DNA of 64,000 bases from Ophioderma brevispina (taxonomy: Eukaryota; Echinodermata; Ophiuroidea; Amphilepidida; Ophiodermatidae), in the NCBI GenBank assembly GCA_023653785.1, contig JAMKCH010002864.1:1-64000 (forward strand). The letters are read 5' to 3'. Below are positions 58,556 through 64,000 of this stretch, piece by piece. Under the pieces are notes generated by a model. The model did no database searches and was not told where the DNA came from. It saw nothing but the letters and a program-made list of their open reading frames with translations. How positions within the stretch are numbered: the first letter of the stretch is position 1; each line of letters starts with the position of its first letter. A program made the translations under genes and the position numbers.

Positions 58556-58839
58556 TTAAAGGTGTGTGTACGATCGTTATTGGGCCATTTTTCCGGAAGT
58601 TAGTATGGATTTTGATATAGGTGAAAGGCCGGTATTTTTTCTCATTGTCATCCCCCAGGAAATTTGAGCCCTCAAATCCATTTCCATCAATATAGCATAG
58701 TATTGAATAGGGCCTTTGCAATGTGCATTACTGTCTAGTACCCAAAAACCGCAATGATGGGGCGTATGTGCAATAGTGCCGTGCCTCTTCTCATATCAAG
58801 TAGAGAAAACAAAGACATAAATCGGACAAGCACCTTTAA
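58556..58839 (-). mobile_element. TTAAAGGTG element (family 5), best copy
   Basis: TTAAAGGTGTGTGTACGATC on one end and ATCGGACAAGCACCTTTAA on the other are inverted. The interior has TTTTTCTCATTGTCATCC, GAGCCCTCAAATCC and CTCATATCAAGTAGAGAAAA, used to find the other copies (11115, 14923, 50755). Confidence 0.85.
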
Positions 58840-59441
58840 AATTAAACAAAAAAAAATATTTCAAATGCTCTAAGTTGCCTTCAATACTACGATTGTTTCT
58901 CGAGTTGCTAAATCAATTACCCACACCTGTGCTATAATTCAAGGCAGCGGGCTGCCTGGCCATATAAAGTATTCCTTGTCACACACTAGTGTTTGACAAC
59001 TATGTATCTCACTTTAAAAACATTCTACTTACATGCTATTTGTGGAAATCCAAAGATTGGTATGTTCCAATATACATGAGAAACAAGAAATAAGGAAGTC
59101 ACAGTTAGTATAAACGTGATAACAATCATAATTCATCTGGTGGTGTCTTAAATAAAATGGCAACAAAATAGAAAGATTTGACTATTTTACTGGCACTATG
59201 ATCACATTCATAGCAGCCTTTTACATTCTGGATATGCGATGTCATCATGGTCCATCACTAACCCACCAGCCAAACTATGAATTACTTCTGCGACTCCTAT
59301 TTTGTTTGATGAGTTGCCTTGAAGATGACGAATATTATGCCATGGCCAATTGTCGAGGAGGTGAACAGGTGTGAGCTGGATTCTGCGAGATTGATGCTGC
59401 CTCTTCAGCCCGAGTGGATCAGATTTTTATTTTTTATTATA

Positions 59442-59520
59442 CAGTCGAAACTTGTTATAACGATATCGTCGGGGTCGACAAAATCATTTCATTATATCCG
59501 AACTTCGTTGTAACCGTGAA
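59442..59520 (+). mobile_element. solo end of a pogo/Tigger-like element
   Basis: TACAGTCGAAACTTGTTATA, then ACGATATCGTCGGGG and a second arm ATTATATCCGAACTTCGTTG then TAACCG. CAGT at a TA site followed by GTTATAACG words is typical of pogo-group Tc1/mariner termini. The other end is missing. Confidence 0.45.
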
Positions 59521-59547
59521 TCTGCACGACAGTGCATATAAGCAATA

Positions 59548-59600
59548 TTAAAGTGACATGAGGAGATTTTTTGAGGATACAAATTTCTCTCAAATTGCAC
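59548..59600 (-). mobile_element. family 1 fragment
   Basis: TTAAAGTGACATGAGGAGAT, then TTTTTTGAGGATACAAATTT and CTCTCAAATTGCAC: the right end of family 1 in reverse orientation. Confidence 0.7.
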
Positions 59601-59735
59601 AGCATACAAGAGGCTACTACAGAGTGTGTTCCCAGAGTGGGTTCACCTCAGTATCTACATAATCACAAAAGTTTTTAGGCCCCCTTCTTAGGACCATGCA
59701 AAATGAGGAATCTGTTTAACAGTTGTTTTACATAC

Positions 59736-59785
59736 CTTTACAACGTCTACCCAGTCCCAACCCCTTGGACGTTCTCCTTTATAAT
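59736..59785 (-). CDS. unidentified - strand gene, downstream exon
   Basis: TTTTTTTACAG before 59785 is a strong acceptor and GTATGT after 59736 a strong donor. The only open frame reads YKGERPRGWDWVDVVK after two leading bases. It needs one base carried from the previous exon, whereas the exon at 60561-60664 leaves two. An undetected exon in between or a sequence error must therefore be assumed. I do not recognise the protein. Confidence 0.5.
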
Positions 59786-60560
59786 CTGTAAAAAAACAAA
59801 CCAGTGATTTAAAAATAGTAACAGTCAAACTTCTAAAAGAACTACAAGTCCCTTATGAAATTATGTTTATTTTATTTTATTTATTCGTTATTTATTCAGG
59901 AAATTCCTTCAATACAAAGTACTGATCTCCCAGAAGATCCTGATAAACTTATCTACAAAGATGAGATATGTACACAATTAGGTTAAATATACTATTACAT
60001 AAAAATATACTATTACAAAAAAACCAAGGTTTTTAAATGGCAAATTTGTCTGGTTTACTTCTAACAAATTATTTTAAAATAGCACAAGAACTTATTTTTA
60101 AATTTTTTAAAAGTAAAGTTCCCTATTAATCAATCCAGCTATGCTGGAGTAACCATTAGGTAATTCTGTCCAAGAAGGAAAAGAATGATTACAGATGTGT
60201 ATGCAAAAAAAGGCATATTATAGTTATCCTCATTAGCCAAACAGTATGGTCCGTACTGTGGTTGGCAGGAGCTTAGGTTTGGGCAGGGCATTTTGGCTCA
60301 TGGACCCCACTGGAGGTTTTTGCAGCAGCCAGCCCTTACACAAGGCATAACCCCCTGCAAATTGTGCGTAACATGGGTGGGTTTTCAGGTGGCATGTGGG
60401 CCAATGCAGGCCTCTGGATGTTCTTTACTTGCTACAATGCCTTTGGATTAGAGTACACTTCAGATCAATTTTACAAAATAGCACTTCACTTTACTTATAC
60501 AATTTGCAAGCCTCTCTCACACCACACCCACACACAAACCCAACATCTAAGTTCCGTTAC

Positions 60561-60664
60561 CTGTTCTGTCTGATATTCTCCTCTTTTGAAGCTTTTGCAA
60601 GTGCACTTTCTTCCTTAATCTTAGCAACTTGTACATGTTCAGACTTTTCTTCTACAATTTGTTC
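60561..60664 (-). CDS. unidentified - strand gene, internal exon
   Basis: Acceptor TTCTTTCACAG and donor GTAACG. The single open frame reads EQIVEEKSEHVQVAKIKEES then ALAKASKEENIRQN: highly charged, rich in E and K, and probably helical or coiled-coil. It enters in phase 0, as left by the exon at 62169-62268. The other two frames contain stops. No family recognised. Confidence 0.55.
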
Positions 60665-61794
60665 CTGTGAAAGAACCATCAATTTACATGGAATGTGACT
60701 GGCATATCATGACCAATGGATATTTAGGATTCACTTATATTAGCCATGCAAAGTATATTCATCTAAAACTGTTTTGCATATTTGGTAAATTGGTCCACTT
60801 TTTGGATAGCATATAGGAGGTTAAATAAATTGGATTTAGAGCCATATTTATTGGTCAAGCTAGAGTTGGAAAAATATGGGGCAAGATGCAGTCAAGTTCA
60901 AATATTTAAAAATCATAGCGAGCAATAAATATTGGGCGAAAATCATCCAATTTATCATTATGCTTGTGCCTGGATGAGCGTTGACATGTACTGGTGAATA
61001 AATCTCACAAATTTGAAGAAATTGGGGGCACTCTTCAAACATGGCTACTTGCTATATAGGGACACTTTGATGATTCACCACCTTTGTATGGAGCCACAAG
61101 ACTTCCAAACTCGGCCACAGGGTTACATTACCTTTTTTGGGAGGCATGCTACCAGTCTGAGGTTTATTTGAGAAATGGTTGCTTTATCGGATTACAAAGT
61201 ATTCTTGAAGACTATAAAAAGGCCAAACCCTATGGTACTATGAACACCCCAATGGACACAATAACAACAACGGCAAAAGCCAAAAAGTAATGTCAATGAA
61301 AACTGTTTGTGTGATCGTATCCACAGTCATTGGTAATGGGGCTTGTGGTGGTGTAGGATTTGTCAAGCTAGTGTGCTTATCGGGGGCCGCGTGTAGCCAT
61401 GATAGCGAGGCTCTAACATGCGCCCGTATGTGAGGCTGGGGCTGGTGAAACTATCAGTACCAGAGCTGGATGACTGCTGTTGATTAGAGAATGCATGGCC
61501 CCACGTCTAGAGTTGAAGATAAGCATGATATTTTCTTAACAGGTTGATAATTTCTGTTATCAACCAGGGAAAGGTAATCCAAATAACATATTATTTTTAG
61601 TATGTGAGGAAGCTGTTACAAAAAATATTTCCAAATAGGTTTCAAAACTAACAAAATATTGAGGTCCTTGTGTGTGTTGCCTGCCGTGTGGTTTGTGAAT
61701 GATTGGCTTCATATGGACCTTTGAGCTTGCCATGTGACCGTTAACCTCAAAAACAAATGAGGTTAGATGTAGTATCCATAAACCAACTTTCATT

Positions 61795-61930
61795 GAGGTC
61801 AGCCGTCTTACAACTTGACCTCACATGACCTTTGACCTTGGTATGTGACTTGACCTCAACAAATGAGGGATCCCACATTGCACCCCTGACTCAAGTTTGG
61901 TTTAATCCACTGAAAGTGAGATATTACAGG
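61795..61930 (-). repeat. AGGTCA-rich repeat, single inverted copy
   Basis: CTTACAACTTGACCTCACAT, TGACCTTTGACCT (61827-61839), GTATGTGACTTGACCTCA and ACAAATGAGGGATCCCACAT: the reverse of the units at 5592 and 45747. It lies in an intron of the - strand gene. Confidence 0.8.
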
Positions 61931-62168
61931 TAAATGTTAACCCTTTTTCCCACCACCACCCCCCGGGGCCACCACCACACAAAGTAATCCCCACATCTTT
62001 TTCTGCTTAGGAAGGTGACACAAAAAACAACAGTGTTGACTTGATGAGTTGCTGGACGAGTTGCCCAATATTGTGTGTACTGCAGTATGATTTGGGTAGT
62101 ATGCAATAGCTGTGCAAAAATGCACCACAAGGACCGCTTCTAAGCTAACAATTCTTTTTGAAGCCTAC

Positions 62169-62268
62169 CTGAGGTGTGTTATCTTCAGTCTGGTCTGCCA
62201 TCAATTCCTCTGCATTCTCTTGGCATATTCGAATAAGGTGTATGTCATTGCACGTCAAATCCATTGTT
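62169..62268 (-). CDS. unidentified - strand gene, early exon
   Basis: Acceptor TTTTTAAAGCAG and donor GTAGGC. From an ATG at 62264 the frame reads MDLTCNDIHLIRICQENAEE then LMADQTEDNTPQ and ends in phase 0, joining the exon at 60561-60664 without a break. Coming from the exon at 62366-62461 the phase would not fit, so this ATG may be the real start. The product is unknown, acidic and apparently soluble. Confidence 0.55.
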
Positions 62269-62365
62269 CTGCTTTAAAAAAATAAATTTGTAATTTTGTT
62301 TAAAGGAATTATGGTTATAAAATCTATCGGCACATATATAATGAAATATCCCTAAATATACGTAC

Positions 62366-62461
62366 CAGATGGTTTGCACGGTCATTGAAGTATTCTTGAG
62401 AAAACATCATTGTCACGCTTTCAACTTTCGAAGCAGTCGACGATTTAAGGAAGGCCGCCAT
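62366..62461 (-). CDS. probable first exon of a - strand gene
   Basis: ATGGCGGCC starts at 62461 and 32 codons follow (MAAFLKSSTASKVESVTMMF then SQEYFNDRANHL) to CTG|GTACGT, a near-consensus donor. ATGGCGGCC is a common start context in animal first exons. Spliced to 62268 the frame would stop after seven codons, so there may be a one-base error, an alternative first exon, or an upstream ORF. No family recognised. Confidence 0.45.
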
Positions 62462-62954
62462 GTTTATTAGTTACGCTATCATTTATGCAACAAAGCGTGT
62501 TGAGTCTTTCACCCCAATTGAAAGATGATCGGGGGTTAGTCAAGTTCGCCTGCATGAAAGGACTATCGCTGACTTTAACTTGGAATCTAAAAAACACAGC
62601 TTTAATTAAACATTTTCCTTTAAAAATATATAATTTACAAAAATGGCATACATTTGTGCCTAATTTTATTAAAATGAGCCGGGGATCTGAGAAATATAGT
62701 TTTTAAAATAAAATAGGAAACTATACATCATACACAGAAGGCTGATTGGTACATTGAAAAGTACGTAGATAGATGAACCGCGCATTGTGGGTTTCGAACA
62801 CAAAATTTGCAAATTACGTACTTCTTTTATGCATTTTGGCCAGCATAGTACACTAACACTAGAAATGAATGCACATAGTATTAAAAAGAGCACTTTCAAA
62901 ATAAATAAATCTTTATGATTGGATGAGGCACTATGCGGGAAATTAAGAACTTAC

Positions 62955-63001
62955 CTCCACTTGTTTATTGGGATGCTACACTTATTTTGATATCTGGCGA
63001 T
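62955..63001 (-). other. possible small exon
   Basis: TTTTTATCTTCAG before 63001 and GTAAGT after 62955 are near-perfect splice signals around 47 bases. One frame is open (IARYQNKCSIPINKW). It could be a 5' UTR exon of the - strand gene or belong to a neighbour outside the window. Confidence 0.35.
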
Positions 63002-63316
63002 CTGAAGATAAAAAAGGAAACTATGATATTTAAACATTCTACAATCCACCAAACACAATCCTTATGATATGCTTCAAGAGTAACATCAAAAAATGACAGA
63101 AGTCAACGTACACATGTATTTGATTAAAGTAAAATGGGAAAACATTCTAAATATTACACCTCATGAATATTCATAAAGAAAGTCATGCTATTTAAATGGG
63201 CTGATTCCTAGTACTGTGCTATTGCCCAGGGAAATAATTGGATTATTTCCCTACAACATTGTCTCCAGAGTCCCACGGTGAGGTGTAATAAAAACAAATA
63301 CTACACTGGTTTATAT

Positions 63317-63440
63317 CGGGAAATAGAGCGCAATATTTCCCTTGGTACTGGCTACGGGCCTATCACCCTCACCCTTTGGGTGGGGGTGATAGGCCGTAGC
63401 CAGTACCTCAGGAAAATAGTGTGCCCTATTTCCCTCTAAC
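63317..63440. repeat. large palindrome with a 30-bp core hairpin
   Basis: The core is GGTACTGGCTACGGGCCTAT then CACCCTCACCC (63344-63374), a TTT loop, and the reverse complement to 63406 with one bulge and one mismatch. Outside it GGGAAATAGAGCGCAATATT on the left pairs with CAGGAAAATAGTGTGCCCTA then TTTCCCT on the right, giving arms of about 60 bp. Confidence 0.9.
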
Positions 63441-63721
63441 ATGAGTATTTGAAACTGTGAATCAGCTTAGAGTTGATTTAGGCTGTTAGCATTCATATGG
63501 TGCATCAAATTATTTGTAAAGGACAAGGTCTAATAAATGACGGACTGTCATTTAAAACAATTATATAATACTTCACAGGAAGAAGGGGGAGTCTCATGCA
63601 AGTAGGGTGTCAAAATCAGCCTTTCAAGCACTCAGATAGGTATCTTATAAATCAGTAGTACAGCTGTAACTTCAAATATGTTATGACAGCTTGTGCTTTG
63701 AAATGGCTTTAAAGCACCCCT

Positions 63722-63795
63722 TTTGAGTCATGGGAGGATGGAGGAAGGGAAGGAGGGAAAGAAGGGGAAAGGAAGAGAGGAGGAGGACAGAGATC
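63722..63795 (+). repeat. polypurine tract
   Basis: An almost uninterrupted run of A and G (GGGAGGATGGAGGAAGGGAA, GGAGGGAAAGAAGGGG and so on). A short triplex-prone or simple repeat with no gene. Confidence 0.8.
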
Positions 63796-64000
63796 TTGTA
63801 AGCAGAGCAGAGAATGGGTCTCATATGGTGCATTTCACCTGTGTGTGGTCTCATACAGGTCCCTCTTGAAACCCTGTGTAACCCCAGTGATCATTGACCC
63901 AACCAGCATGTACAAGGTACCTCGGCCTTCTAACTTCACATCAAAAAGGTTTAAACACTTTTCTAACTACCCTGATGTAATGTGCAACTATACCTCATTT

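Noticed and set aside
63820..64000. Open frame running to the window edge (SLLKPCVTPVIIDPTSMYK)
   Set aside because: About 60 codons without a stop is not improbable by chance, and the end lies outside the window.

Overview
The window reads as intergenic and intronic DNA of an animal nuclear genome, probably a marine invertebrate. Coding sequence is sparse and split by introns with GT-AG borders. Non-LTR retrotransposon remains of CR1/L2 type and of the MLYGSETW type are present, with many short inverted-repeat elements and tandem repeats rich in AGGTCA/TGACCT. A deuterostome such as a hemichordate or echinoderm is plausible, but this is a weak inference. No bacterial operon, CRISPR array, rRNA or convincing tRNA was seen.

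The only gene I can name is sedoheptulokinase (SHPK, FGGY kinase family) on the + strand. A long first exon occurs twice: 14161-14771 (paralog A) and 24346-24978 (paralog B). Paralog B continues with an exon at 27631-27815 and a C-terminal exon at 33995-34600. A truncated duplicate of that last exon lies at 32074-32467. Every copy carries frameshifts, but at different positions in each copy, so sequencing error is at least as likely as decay. On the - strand at 59736-62461, a chain of short exons with good splice sites marks an unidentified gene.

The rest is mobile and repetitive DNA. 5.5-8.8 kb holds AGGTCA tandem repeats, an inverted-repeat transposon split by an insertion with a 10-bp target duplication, and a 1.5-kb foldback element built from the palindrome CAACGCGTTG. 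18.2-23.4 kb holds a 1.2-kb terminal-inverted-repeat element and a decayed CR1/L2-type LINE. 24-35 kb is the SHPK-B gene, its introns loaded with elements whose ends read TTAAAG. 30.5-34.4 kb is a 1.9-kb tandem duplication and 35.7-45.1 kb a 4.65-kb tandem duplication; in both, the copies differ mostly by one-base indels. 45-64 kb holds more elements with TTAAAG ends, a LINE nested in an inverted-repeat element (54.7-55.7 kb), a tandem repeat of about 175 bp (56.7-57.6 kb) and a long hairpin (63.3 kb).

At least five distinct short-element families share TTAAAG-type ends, which suggests repeated activity of a TTAA-targeting transposase. A short reading frame in the 4.65-kb unit, resembling the second catalytic-aspartate region of piggyBac transposases, may be a relic of such an enzyme, but that is tentative.
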